From: Legionellales bacterium UBA4759
GTDB taxonomy: Bacteria > Pseudomonadota > Gammaproteobacteria > Legionellales > Legionellaceae
Direction of reading: 5' to 3'
Length of the DNA: 13,750 nucleotides
Assembly: GCA_002403515.1 (NCBI GenBank)
Contig: DHHZ01000015.1
Coordinates: forward strand, 1 to 13,750
Shown here: in pieces, positions 1 to 7,119 of the stretch
How the letters are laid out: each line of letters starts with the position of its first letter
Position numbering within the stretch: position 1 is the first letter of the stretch
Notes under the pieces: model-generated
Told to the model about the DNA's origin: nothing
Databases searched by the model: none
The model's input: only the letters and a program-made list of their open reading frames with translations
Program-made: the position numbers and the translations under genes

Positions 1-1183
1 AAAAATCCGCACCTATATCACTATTCCACACAAATTTAAACACCTCAGTGCTTTGCTCGCATTTTGTAATTCGTTTTGGCAAAACATGGTTTTTATGAAA
101 GAAACTTTTCAAGGTCTCTAAAGAATGAATCATGGTGGAAAAAGTATCGAAACAAAAGTCTTGACGAAATAATCTAGCTAGATTTGATAATGTATTTAAA
201 CCTGAACCTGCATGAGTATAAATTGTGATATTTCTGTTGATAGGGTCAACTGTATAGGACAACAGGTGTAAATAGGGTAAATAACATTCTTGATAGGCTG
301 ATACAACTTCTCTTGTTGTTATGAATTTTCTATTAATAAGTATTTGAAGATTTGAAAGTGATTGGGATTGAGCATCTTTTGCAAATACTTCGTGATGTTT
401 TGACTGATATCTTTTCAGTTTTTGACGAAGCATATACTCTTTATCGAGTTGTTCATGAACACATTGTACCGATTGTTTGTTTTGATGCTTTTTATAAAAA
501 TCCAAATAATCCTTATTTATTTCATCAAAGGTTTTATTATCATTAGAACGCGGTTCAACATGATTAAAAAATTCTGTGATTCTAGAGGAGTGAAGACAAA
601 AGAGTTCTACAGCAGGGGCATCACCTGGACATTTTTCAAGATATGTACAAACTTCATCAACAATCTTGTCGATTTCGGTTTCAGTGTCTTTAATCAGTTG
701 ATTAAGGCTAATTTTTTGTGAATCTGTATGAGGGTCAAAAAAAACAGTATTTTCATCAATATTTTCAAATTTTTTTATACTTTGATAAGAGTGATTGGAG
801 AGAATAATTTCATAAGGAATGCCAACAGCATGCATTCTTCTAAGAATTAAATCAATGTACCAGTCATTGCTACCGCGGTCAGCATGTTCATCGCCAATAA
901 GTCTAACCAGCGTATGGGTTTTTTGTGGCTCTAGGGCTTGAATGATTGCTTTAATTTCCTCAAATTCTTCAATTGTAATATTCTCGGCGGGAATTGCATA
1001 TAAAGTATGAAAGCGATCATAGTTTGCATGACTAATTAAAAATATCCCTTCTCTGACCAACAGATGAATGAACTTTAAAGCATTTGCGTGTAAATCACCA
1101 ATGGTGATTTCTTTATTCATATTGCCGTGAATAACAGGATAATCATTCAACGATACCAGTGAATTGACCAAACTCTTAGGCAT
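1..1183 (-). CDS. Wip-like PPP-fold metallophosphatase, candidate Dot/Icm effector (partial, C-terminus outside window)
   Basis: I translated this frame by hand; it stays open for 394 codons from the ATG at 1183 to the window edge. The metal and active-site motifs of PPP-type phosphatases are in order: GDLHANA (Asp30, His32), GDEHADRGSND (Asp98, Asp102, Arg103), SNH (Asn130, His131), and a late THA with His324. The GDxxADRGxxD and SNH spellings, with a long insert between the first two motifs, match the Legionella WipA/WipB effector phosphatases better than housekeeping PPPs, which have GDxHG and GNHE. A role in dephosphorylating host proteins is inferred from that family. The region after about residue 150 is helical, charged, and not recognised. 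It lies 79 bp downstream of acs on the same strand, with its own promoter-like sequence. The start follows GAAGGG about 8 bases upstream. Plus-strand frames here are antisense shadows. Confidence 0.72.
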   Translation of the reverse strand, partial: MPKSLVNSLVSLNDYPVIHGNMNKEITIGDLHANALKFIHLLVREGIFLISHANYDRFHTLYAIPAENITIEEFEEIKAIIQALEPQKTHTLVRLIGDEHADRGSNDWYIDLILRRMHAVGIPYEIILSNHSYQSIKKFENIDENTVFFDPHTDSQKISLNQLIKDTETEIDKIVDEVCTYLEKCPGDAPAVELFCLHSSRITEFFNHVEPRSNDNKTFDEINKDYLDFYKKHQNKQSVQCVHEQLDKEYMLRQKLKRYQSKHHEVFAKDAQSQSLSNLQILINRKFITTREVVSAYQECYLPYLHLLSYTVDPINRNITIYTHAGSGLNTLSNLARLFRQDFCFDTFSTMIHSLETLKSFFHKNHVLPKRITKCEQSTEVFKFVWNSDIGADF

Positions 1184-1190
1184 GACAAAG

Positions 1191-1214
1191 GCCCTTCAAT
1201 AAAAAAATAAGGGC
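1191..1214. repeat. 6-bp inverted repeat overlapping the ribosome binding site
   Basis: GCCCTT at 1191-1196 pairs with AAGGGC at 1209-1214 around a 12-base A/T loop. On the minus strand the proximal arm contains the GAAGGG that should be the Shine-Dalgarno of the Wip-like gene. No T-run follows on either strand, so it does not look like an intrinsic terminator. If transcription starts upstream (read-through from acs) the hairpin could mask the RBS. A start at 1208 would remove most of the other arm. Confidence 0.3.
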
Positions 1215-1215
1215 G

Positions 1216-1224
1216 ATTGTAACA
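1216..1224 (-). promoter_or_regulatory. Extended -10 promoter for the Wip-like gene
   Basis: On the minus strand this reads TGTTACAAT, an extended -10 (TGn plus TACAAT). No good -35 lies 16-18 bases upstream, as is usual for extended -10 promoters. Transcription would start near 1208-1209, about 25 bases before the ATG. It would let the phosphatase gene be expressed separately from acs. Confidence 0.4.
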
Positions 1225-1262
1225 TAAACGACATAATCATGCTTTATTTCATTTCAATGTGA

Positions 1263-3068
1263 TTATAATTTTTTTACTTTATTGATGATGGTTTCAATAA
1301 TCTCTGGGTTTGCAAGTGTCGAAATATCGCCTAAATTTTCATAATCACCCATGGCAATTTTTTTTAAAATACGTCGCATGATTTTTCCAGAGCGAGTTTT
1401 GGGTAAATCTGGTACACAAACAATTGCCTCAGGCGTTGCAATGGGGCCCATTTGTTCACGAAGATGCATGATAAGCTTTTGATTAAAATGGTTATCGATA
1501 ATGGTATCAGGAAAACATACGACATAAACGACAATTCCTTCACCTTTGATATCATGGGGTATACCGATTGCTGCCGCTTCATTGACGAGTGGGTGAGAAA
1601 CCGCAGCACTTTCAATTTCTTCAGAACCTAAACGGTGGCCTGATACTTTAATGACATCATCCAAACGACCATTGACTACAAACTCTTCATTTTCTAATTG
1701 GTAGGCACTATCTCCAGTTAAATAACCTTTTTCAGGGGTAGAAAAATATTGTTCTTGGAAACGTTTATCATCATTAAAAATTGTTTTCATCATGCCGGGC
1801 CAGGGTTTTCGAATATAAAGCATACCCTCTTCATCAATATGCGTTTCAATGCCTTGAAAAGGTTTGCCAACAGAACCAGGTGTGGTTGAATGAAGAATAG
1901 CCTCGGCACTTAGCAAAACACCACCTGTTTCTGTTTGCCACCACGTATTGATAATTGGACATCTTTTTTGTCCAATTTTGTCAAAATACCATTGCCAAAC
2001 ATCGGGATTGATGGGCTCACCTACAGAACCTAAAAGTTCCAGAGACTTTAATTGTTGGGGTTTAATCCAATGTTCACCTTCATGACGAAGCGATCTTAAA
2101 ACAGTAGGCGCTGTATAAAAATTATGGATTTGATGTTTAGCAATAATATGCCAATATCTTGAAAAATCTGGGTAATGGGGTACTCCCTCATACATCACAG
2201 TGGTTGCTGCATTGATTAAGGGCCCGTAAAGCACATAGGAATGGCCTGTAATCCATCCAATATCTGCAGTGCACCAATGAATTTTATACGGCTGATGTTG
2301 GAATAAATGATCATAACTTAAAGCTACATAAGTTAGGTAGCCCCCTGTAGCATGCACAATACCTTTGGGTTTTCCTGTAGAACCAGAAGTATATAAAATA
2401 AACAAAGGGTCTTGGGCATTGACCCATTCGACTTCACAAGTATTTGGAAATTGATTGATTAATTCGTGGTGCCAATGATCTCTTTTCGCTTGCATCTGAG
2501 TATCATTTTCAAGATGTTTGATAACAATGACATTTTGAATACTTGGACAATTTTTTAAAGCCGCATCGACATTTTCTTTAAATGCGATGACTTTGCCACC
2601 TCGCGGGCAATGATTGGCGGTGATAATTAATTTGGCGTTTGAGTCATTGATGCGATTTTCTAAAGCTTGTGAAGAAAAACCGCCAAAAATGACATTGTGA
2701 ATTGCACCAATTCTTGCACATGCCAACATTGCGTAGATGGCTTCAGGAATCATGGGTAAGTAAATACAGACTACATCCCCTTTTTTGATGCCAAAACTTT
2801 TTAGCAAATTGGCCATTTGACAGGTTTTATCATGTAATTCTTGATAAGAAATATATTGCGATTGAGAAGGCTCATTTCCCTCCCAAATAATAGCTGTTTT
2901 ATTGGCATGCTGGGGCAGGTGTTTATCAATACAGTTATAAGAGGCATTGGTTTGTCCATCAACAAACCATTCAATGGGGAGGTTTTGAAAATCACCACTT
3001 TGGGTTAGTAGCCATTTTTTTTGCCAATGAAGATATTTTAATGCGGTTTTTCCCCAAAAGTTTAACAT
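1263..3068 (-). CDS. acs: Acetyl-CoA synthetase (AMP-forming)
   Basis: This 601-residue enzyme of the ANL superfamily makes acetyl-CoA from acetate, ATP and CoA in the cytoplasm. The ATP/AMP loop YTSGSTGKPKG is at 226-236, and WWQTETGG at 376-383 carries the Trp (377) that limits the pocket to short acyl chains. Ile273-Thr274, Val349 and Trp377 fit an acetate-type pocket. The hinge region is SGHRLGSEEIE (476-486). PKTRSGKIMRR (556-566) holds the catalytic Lys562, the residue acetylated by Pat-type regulators in relatives. Similarity to E. coli Acs runs end to end from FWG at residues 4-6, but about 40 N-terminal residues normally found before this point are missing, and no in-frame start codon lies in the gap to the PPR gene. 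AGGGAAG about 10 bases before the ATG is a good RBS. It follows the PPR gene by 23 bp, so they are probably co-transcribed. PrpE is less likely. Confidence 0.93.
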   Translation of the reverse strand: MLNFWGKTALKYLHWQKKWLLTQSGDFQNLPIEWFVDGQTNASYNCIDKHLPQHANKTAIIWEGNEPSQSQYISYQELHDKTCQMANLLKSFGIKKGDVVCIYLPMIPEAIYAMLACARIGAIHNVIFGGFSSQALENRINDSNAKLIITANHCPRGGKVIAFKENVDAALKNCPSIQNVIVIKHLENDTQMQAKRDHWHHELINQFPNTCEVEWVNAQDPLFILYTSGSTGKPKGIVHATGGYLTYVALSYDHLFQHQPYKIHWCTADIGWITGHSYVLYGPLINAATTVMYEGVPHYPDFSRYWHIIAKHQIHNFYTAPTVLRSLRHEGEHWIKPQQLKSLELLGSVGEPINPDVWQWYFDKIGQKRCPIINTWWQTETGGVLLSAEAILHSTTPGSVGKPFQGIETHIDEEGMLYIRKPWPGMMKTIFNDDKRFQEQYFSTPEKGYLTGDSAYQLENEEFVVNGRLDDVIKVSGHRLGSEEIESAAVSHPLVNEAAAIGIPHDIKGEGIVVYVVCFPDTIIDNHFNQKLIMHLREQMGPIATPEAIVCVPDLPKTRSGKIMRRILKKIAMGDYENLGDISTLANPEIIETIINKVKKL

Positions 3069-3091
3069 ACCGGACTTCCCTGTTGATTCGG

Positions 3092-4873
3092 TTAATATTG
3101 AAGACGGTGTGCCATCATATTTTCAGTTTGTAATGCTTTATCAAGCATTAGGGCAAGTGATGGCAATCCTGATAAATTCATTTTGTTGAAATGCATAAAT
3201 ATTGATTGAGTGCAGGTTAGCATTTGTTGATAATGCTGGTAGAGGGTGGTAACAAAATAAGAAGATATCTCTTCATGAGGACTGTTTTGTAAATCTTTCA
3301 GAACTTGTAACATCATAGACATTGGAAATGGTCTGATTTTCGTTAAGCTATCCAACAGTGCAAGCATAAAAGTTTTATCTGCTTGAAAGTGTTGCTGACT
3401 ATCAGAATAAACGCTTTTAATGAAATCTAATTTGGGTTTGTGAGAGCGATTGATAGCAACAATGGTATTGGTGGCTACAATGGAATTCACCAAGGATTGT
3501 TGTTTGGCATTCTGATAGATTTTAAAGCTAAGTTCCTGATTAGGTTGTTGGCTATTGGCCATGGCGTATAACGTGTTTGCATAACATACCACATCGATGT
3601 GATTGTTCATCACCGCCTCATGTAATATATCAATAGCCAATTGGCTATTGCTGGGTCGACAGCTTGCGATTACATGTAAAATATTGCCAAACACATGGCT
3701 ATCTAGATGATATTTTTCTTTGACTTCTGCAAACAAATCTAAAGCCAATTGAAGTTGAGGAGGATTAGATTTGGAAATGATTTGTATCATGCTTGCATAA
3801 CTAATATGGTTGACCATATTTTGTTCTTTTGCTTGTTTGAAAATGGCATAAGCTTTTTCGACATCAACATTCGCGCTATGTGCAAATATATCAAGAACAC
3901 AGGCATACACCACCGTGTCGAGAAGGTTTTGTGATTTGGCTTCATGGAATATTTCTAATGCCAAATGGGTGTTTGGTGTTTTTGATTTTGCAATAATGGC
4001 CAAAGTATTGGCGTAGGTGATTTTATCGGCAAAACCATGTGATTTTGCGATATCTAAGACTTCTAAGGCAAGTTCTACATCGGGTTGATAAGATTTTGAG
4101 AGGGCATAAAGAGTATTGGCCGTAATATAAGAGTTCATTAATTTTTGACTTAAGCACTCTCTAAAATACTTCATGATTTGTGTAGATTGAATACATTCAC
4201 TATTGCCTATACATAGTAAGATGTTGGCATAAATGATTTCATCGAGTATTGGGAATAAGGTTTTTGCTTGCTCAAAAATTTCGGTGGCTTTGACTAAAGA
4301 AGATGGTTTTGATTTTGCTAATACATAAATAATGCTGCTATAAGTAACAAGATTTGCACGATTTTCTAATTTGGCTTGTTCAAAAAGTTCAAGGGCTTTC
4401 TGACTATCGATGACATCAAGTTTGGCAAGCCCATGTAACATGGAATTATAGGTAATAGTATCTATTAAGTTTTTCGATTGAGCTTCGTGGAAGAGATTTT
4501 GAATATAGCTAAAATCAATTTGCCCATTTTTACTGAGTTGAGAGATGAGCGTGTTATAGGTAATGTTATTTTGTAAATCATGATTTTTAATAATTTGGAA
4601 GACTTTCAAAGCGATTGGGATTTGACGTAATCTGAAAAATTTCGACATCAGTTGGTTTAAAATATAAATATTTGGAAATAGTTCTAAACTCACCAGTTGT
4701 TGTAAAAACCGTTGTAACTCATCAAATGTATTTAAATATTTAAGTTTTTGATTCAACTCAATGAATAAAGATTGTTCATGACTTTGATTGGATTTAATTT
4801 GATTGAGTGTTTGTAATAGTTTTTCAGTTTGCGTGGTCGGTGTTGTGGAAAATAGTTTTGGCGTACTTATCAT
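3092..4873 (-). CDS. Pentatricopeptide-repeat (PPR) protein, putative RNA-binding
   Basis: From the ATG at 4873 this is 593 residues. Residues 70-575 are helical repeats whose anchor positions (Tyr of xTYANTL and equivalents) fall at 70, 106, 142, 178, 215, 251, 287, 323, 359, 395, 431, 467, 503 and 539. That is 14 units of 36 residues with one of 37; the last two are weak. Each unit reads roughly YANTLxxxAKS, a short loop, then ALEIFxxAKxxNLxD, the PPR two-helix form with a slightly longer loop. The last residue of each unit (PPR position 35) is always Asn or Asp in units 1-12, while position 5 is Asn, Ser, Thr or mostly Ala. PPR proteins bind single-stranded RNA and are rare in bacteria. 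The open frame continues upstream to a TTG at 4948, only 3 bp from the preceding stop, adding 25 Lys/Phe/Asn-rich residues. I prefer the ATG because that stretch is A/T homopolymer and no clear RBS precedes the TTG. No signal peptide, catalytic tail or other domain is seen. Confidence 0.82.
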   Translation of the reverse strand: MISTPKLFSTTPTTQTEKLLQTLNQIKSNQSHEQSLFIELNQKLKYLNTFDELQRFLQQLVSLELFPNIYILNQLMSKFFRLRQIPIALKVFQIIKNHDLQNNITYNTLISQLSKNGQIDFSYIQNLFHEAQSKNLIDTITYNSMLHGLAKLDVIDSQKALELFEQAKLENRANLVTYSSIIYVLAKSKPSSLVKATEIFEQAKTLFPILDEIIYANILLCIGNSECIQSTQIMKYFRECLSQKLMNSYITANTLYALSKSYQPDVELALEVLDIAKSHGFADKITYANTLAIIAKSKTPNTHLALEIFHEAKSQNLLDTVVYACVLDIFAHSANVDVEKAYAIFKQAKEQNMVNHISYASMIQIISKSNPPQLQLALDLFAEVKEKYHLDSHVFGNILHVIASCRPSNSQLAIDILHEAVMNNHIDVVCYANTLYAMANSQQPNQELSFKIYQNAKQQSLVNSIVATNTIVAINRSHKPKLDFIKSVYSDSQQHFQADKTFMLALLDSLTKIRPFPMSMMLQVLKDLQNSPHEEISSYFVTTLYQHYQQMLTCTQSIFMHFNKMNLSGLPSLALMLDKALQTENMMAHRLQY

Positions 4874-4885
4874 GTCTTTCGAGTT

Positions 4886-4891
4886 ATTATA
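4886..4891 (-). promoter_or_regulatory. Possible -10 box ahead of the PPR gene
   Basis: The minus strand has a perfect TATAAT 12 bases before the ATG at 4873, in the A/T-rich gap after the L,D-transpeptidase stop. The -35 region (TTATAT at 17-base spacing) is poor. A start from it would give an almost leaderless transcript. Chance occurrence in such A/T-rich DNA is quite possible. Confidence 0.22.
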
Positions 4892-4951
4892 ATTATTCGA
4901 TAAATATAATATAAGCTGTTTTTTTTTAAAAAAATATAGTTTTTTCAAATT

Positions 4952-6085
4952 TTACAATCCCAACCAGCGAATAAACTGCCTGTTGGGTTGTAAAGTAATC
5001 GGTTGTTGTGTTGTATGAATGATAAGGTTTGTAGAATCTATATTGGTGATTTGACCAAGATCAACAATTTTCATTAATGTTTTGGCATGTCCATTGCTTT
5101 GAGTGATAGTTGGGATGATGAAATGAAGATTGGAGAAATATTTCTCATTTGAGATAAGGCTTAATTCCGCTGGACTGATGGCAAGGTAATCGCTACCTTG
5201 AATGTCACGTCTTAGCATGCGTGATAGCGGTGGTTTTTTTTGGAAAATTTGTTGATAAACATCTGCTTTCATACACAGTATAGGCGGATTTTCAGTTTTA
5301 AATTGTTGTTTTAGCTCACTTGCAAATAATACGTCGTCACGAATCTCATGATAGTTTTGAGGTCTTTCTACATTTTTAACCAAAACATGTTTTGCAGGTT
5401 TTAAGGTATAGTTATAGCAATTTAAAAATTTTGATTTTAATAACCAACGTTCATTGGGATAATAGGCGATGACTAAATTATTATCTTTGATTGTATCGAT
5501 GATTTCTTTGGCTTTTGATGCCGGAATGGCAGGGCAGCCCCAGCTTCGACCTGTTCGACCATATTTGTTGACAAATTCTTCTTCAGCATAGTGGCCGCCG
5601 TGCATGACAATGGCGCGTCCCTCTGCTTGGTCATTATATCCATCTTCAAGGCCTTTTAATTTCAATGAAGTACCTTCCCGACCTTTATAAGCGCTCAAGG
5701 TGATATAAACCCCCATACTTGATTGCCTTGAACGGTGGGCATTTGAAAAAAATTGGGTATATCGTTCCCCGGAATATATGCCATGAGCAAGATGGGTGTG
5801 AAACAATAATTTTTGATCACGCATATCCAATACCCACAAGCGTTTTTTGTTAGAGGGTAATGAAAAGTCGATAACTGTTACAAAAGGGGTTGAATTTTTT
5901 CGGCAATGCAAGATACTGATGACTTTTTGAATGACATCAGGATGCATATGAGTTGCTTCTTTCTTAAGGAAATTTTGTAGGTCATTTTTTTCTAAGGGTA
6001 TTATTGGAAAATCTAGGGTTTGAGTAACACCCGTAGTAATCCATAAAAGACAACTGATAATGGAAAAAGTGATTTTTTTGATCAT
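4952..6085 (-). CDS. Exported murein L,D-transpeptidase, YkuD_2 type
   Basis: The 377-residue protein begins with a signal peptide (MIKKITFSIISCLLWITTGV, cleavage likely near residue 23). The catalytic domain, about 68-225, has the YkuD_2 layout: MHGGHY (His162) followed by GRSWGCPA with the nucleophile Cys184. SSMGVYITLSAYKG at 122-135 matches the conserved core of the family. In relatives this enzyme class forms or remodels 3-3 peptide crosslinks, or attaches partners, in periplasmic peptidoglycan. About 150 residues follow the catalytic core and are not recognised; this is longer than the usual single-domain form. It is the first gene of the leftward unit with the PPR and acs genes. No clear Shine-Dalgarno precedes the ATG at 6085, though no better in-frame start is seen and the signal peptide supports this one. 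Confidence 0.88.
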   Translation of the reverse strand: MIKKITFSIISCLLWITTGVTQTLDFPIIPLEKNDLQNFLKKEATHMHPDVIQKVISILHCRKNSTPFVTVIDFSLPSNKKRLWVLDMRDQKLLFHTHLAHGIYSGERYTQFFSNAHRSRQSSMGVYITLSAYKGREGTSLKLKGLEDGYNDQAEGRAIVMHGGHYAEEEFVNKYGRTGRSWGCPAIPASKAKEIIDTIKDNNLVIAYYPNERWLLKSKFLNCYNYTLKPAKHVLVKNVERPQNYHEIRDDVLFASELKQQFKTENPPILCMKADVYQQIFQKKPPLSRMLRRDIQGSDYLAISPAELSLISNEKYFSNLHFIIPTITQSNGHAKTLMKIVDLGQITNIDSTNLIIHTTQQPITLQPNRQFIRWLGL

Positions 6086-6116
6086 GCAAATGTATATATG
6101 ATTAATTTATAAGCTT

Positions 6117-6124
6117 ATTATAGT
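6117..6124. promoter_or_regulatory. Overlapping divergent -10 boxes
   Basis: In the 62-bp gap between divergent genes, the minus strand reads TATAAT at 6117-6122, about 31 bases before the transpeptidase ATG, and the plus strand reads TATAGT at 6119-6124, about 23 bases before the flavoprotein ATG. Neither has a convincing -35. The palindrome ATAAGCTTAT sits next to them at 6109-6118. If both are real, polymerases for the two genes would compete for the same DNA. Confidence 0.33.
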
Positions 6125-6147
6125 TTATTTTATCAAAAAGGGTTTTT

Positions 6148-7062
6148 ATGAAAAAAATAGCAATTATTGGTGCTGGGTTTAGCGGGGCGTATTTGGCATA
6201 TCGTTTAAAAGATAAGTTTCAAATCACTGTATTTGAGAAAGCCCGTGGGGTGGGTGGCCGGTTATCTACGCGTTATGGGGAGCAGGGTGAATTTGATTTT
6301 GGCGCACCAAGTTTTAAAGCCACTGATGATGATTTTAAAGAATTTGTTGAAAAGCTTTGTTTAGAAGGTCTTTTAGAAAAATGGGGTGGTCGTGACGAAT
6401 ATGTCAGTGTGCCTCGCATGAATCAATGGATTAAATTTTTATTAAAAGGTGTGGATGTCAAAACCAACACATGTATTGATAATGTCGAGTATATGGGTAA
6501 CAAATGGCATTTGACGCCAGAGTTTGATGATTATGATATTCTCATTTCAACAGCACCGATTGCACAGACTCAATTGCTTTTGCTGGATAAAGTTTCTTTT
6601 ACATCGCAAATACAGGATTTGGCATTACAGCCGTGTTATGTCTTGATGATTGGATTATTATCGAGTGTCGTGTTGCCAAATCAACAATTTCTCCAAATCA
6701 ATGATGGCTTCATTGAAAAAATAGTTTTCAATCATACCAAACCACAACGACCCAGCATGCAAGCGCTGGTGATTTATACCGATGTCCAATGGAGTATACG
6801 TCATTTGGAAGAGGATTTAGAGAGTGTCAAAAATCAGATTCTTGAAAAATTTTGTCAGGTTTTAAATATTGAATCTAGCATGGTTTCATCATCTAGTTTA
6901 CATCGATGGCGCTATGCTTTTGGCACATCAAATTTAACTCAGCCTTTGTTATTGTGGGATGATCATCGTCAGTGTGGTGCAAGTGGCGATTGGTGTTTTG
7001 ACGGCACGGTAGAGAGTGCTTTTCTTGCAACGAATCAACTCATTCAAGCCATGAATCAATGA
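6148..7062 (+). CDS. Renalase-like NAD(P)/FAD-dependent oxidoreductase
   Basis: This 304-residue flavoprotein has the Rossmann dinucleotide motif IIGAGFSG at 6-13, with Glu30 at the end of the second strand to bind the FAD ribose. The amine-oxidase-type GVGGRLSTR follows at 34-42. The C-terminal FAD motif is ASGDWCFDGTVESAF (278-292). The length and the GDW...G.VE.AF ending fit the bacterial renalase-like/COG3380 group rather than the larger monoamine oxidases. Members oxidise reduced nicotinamide or amine-type substrates; the substrate here cannot be told. It is cytoplasmic, with no signal peptide or membrane segment. It is one of only two plus-strand genes seen, is probably monocistronic, and is followed by an inverted repeat. 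AAAAAGGG at 6135-6142, 5 bases before the ATG, is a clear RBS. Confidence 0.88.
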   Translation: MKKIAIIGAGFSGAYLAYRLKDKFQITVFEKARGVGGRLSTRYGEQGEFDFGAPSFKATDDDFKEFVEKLCLEGLLEKWGGRDEYVSVPRMNQWIKFLLKGVDVKTNTCIDNVEYMGNKWHLTPEFDDYDILISTAPIAQTQLLLLDKVSFTSQIQDLALQPCYVLMIGLLSSVVLPNQQFLQINDGFIEKIVFNHTKPQRPSMQALVIYTDVQWSIRHLEEDLESVKNQILEKFCQVLNIESSMVSSSSLHRWRYAFGTSNLTQPLLLWDDHRQCGASGDWCFDGTVESAFLATNQLIQAMNQ

Positions 7063-7067
7063 TTAAA

Positions 7068-7112
7068 AGTTTTTCCAAATTTAAAGACATGAGCCATCAA
7101 TTTGGAAAAACT
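7068..7112. terminator. Perfect 14-bp inverted repeat between convergent genes, likely bidirectional terminator
   Basis: AGTTTTTCCAAATT (7068-7081) and AATTTGGAAAAACT (7099-7112) are exact reverse complements around a 17-base loop. The repeat begins 5 bases after the flavoprotein stop and ends 7 bases before the stop of the large minus-strand gene. The position fits a shared terminator. The stem is A/T-rich and a clean T-run is lacking outside it; minus-strand transcripts meet TTTTAA just after the stem, so it may slow or protect transcripts rather than act as a textbook intrinsic terminator. Confidence 0.55.
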
Positions 7113-7119
7113 GATATTA

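Noticed and set aside
352..721. Two plus-strand open frames of 64 and 99 codons
   Set aside because: They are antisense to the Wip-like phosphatase gene, whose frame carries conserved motifs; they have no RBS and no recognisable product.
1250..1259. CATTTCAATG palindrome just after acs as a terminator
   Set aside because: The arms are only four bases and no T-run follows, so it is too weak to call.
1364..2998. Minus-strand open frames of 83 codons (1364-1615) and 65 codons (2801-2998)
   Set aside because: They are shifted frames within acs, which is conserved throughout in its own frame.
3749..3934. Plus-strand open frame of 61 codons
   Set aside because: It is antisense to the PPR gene; the repeated DNA beneath the PPR units favours chance open frames.
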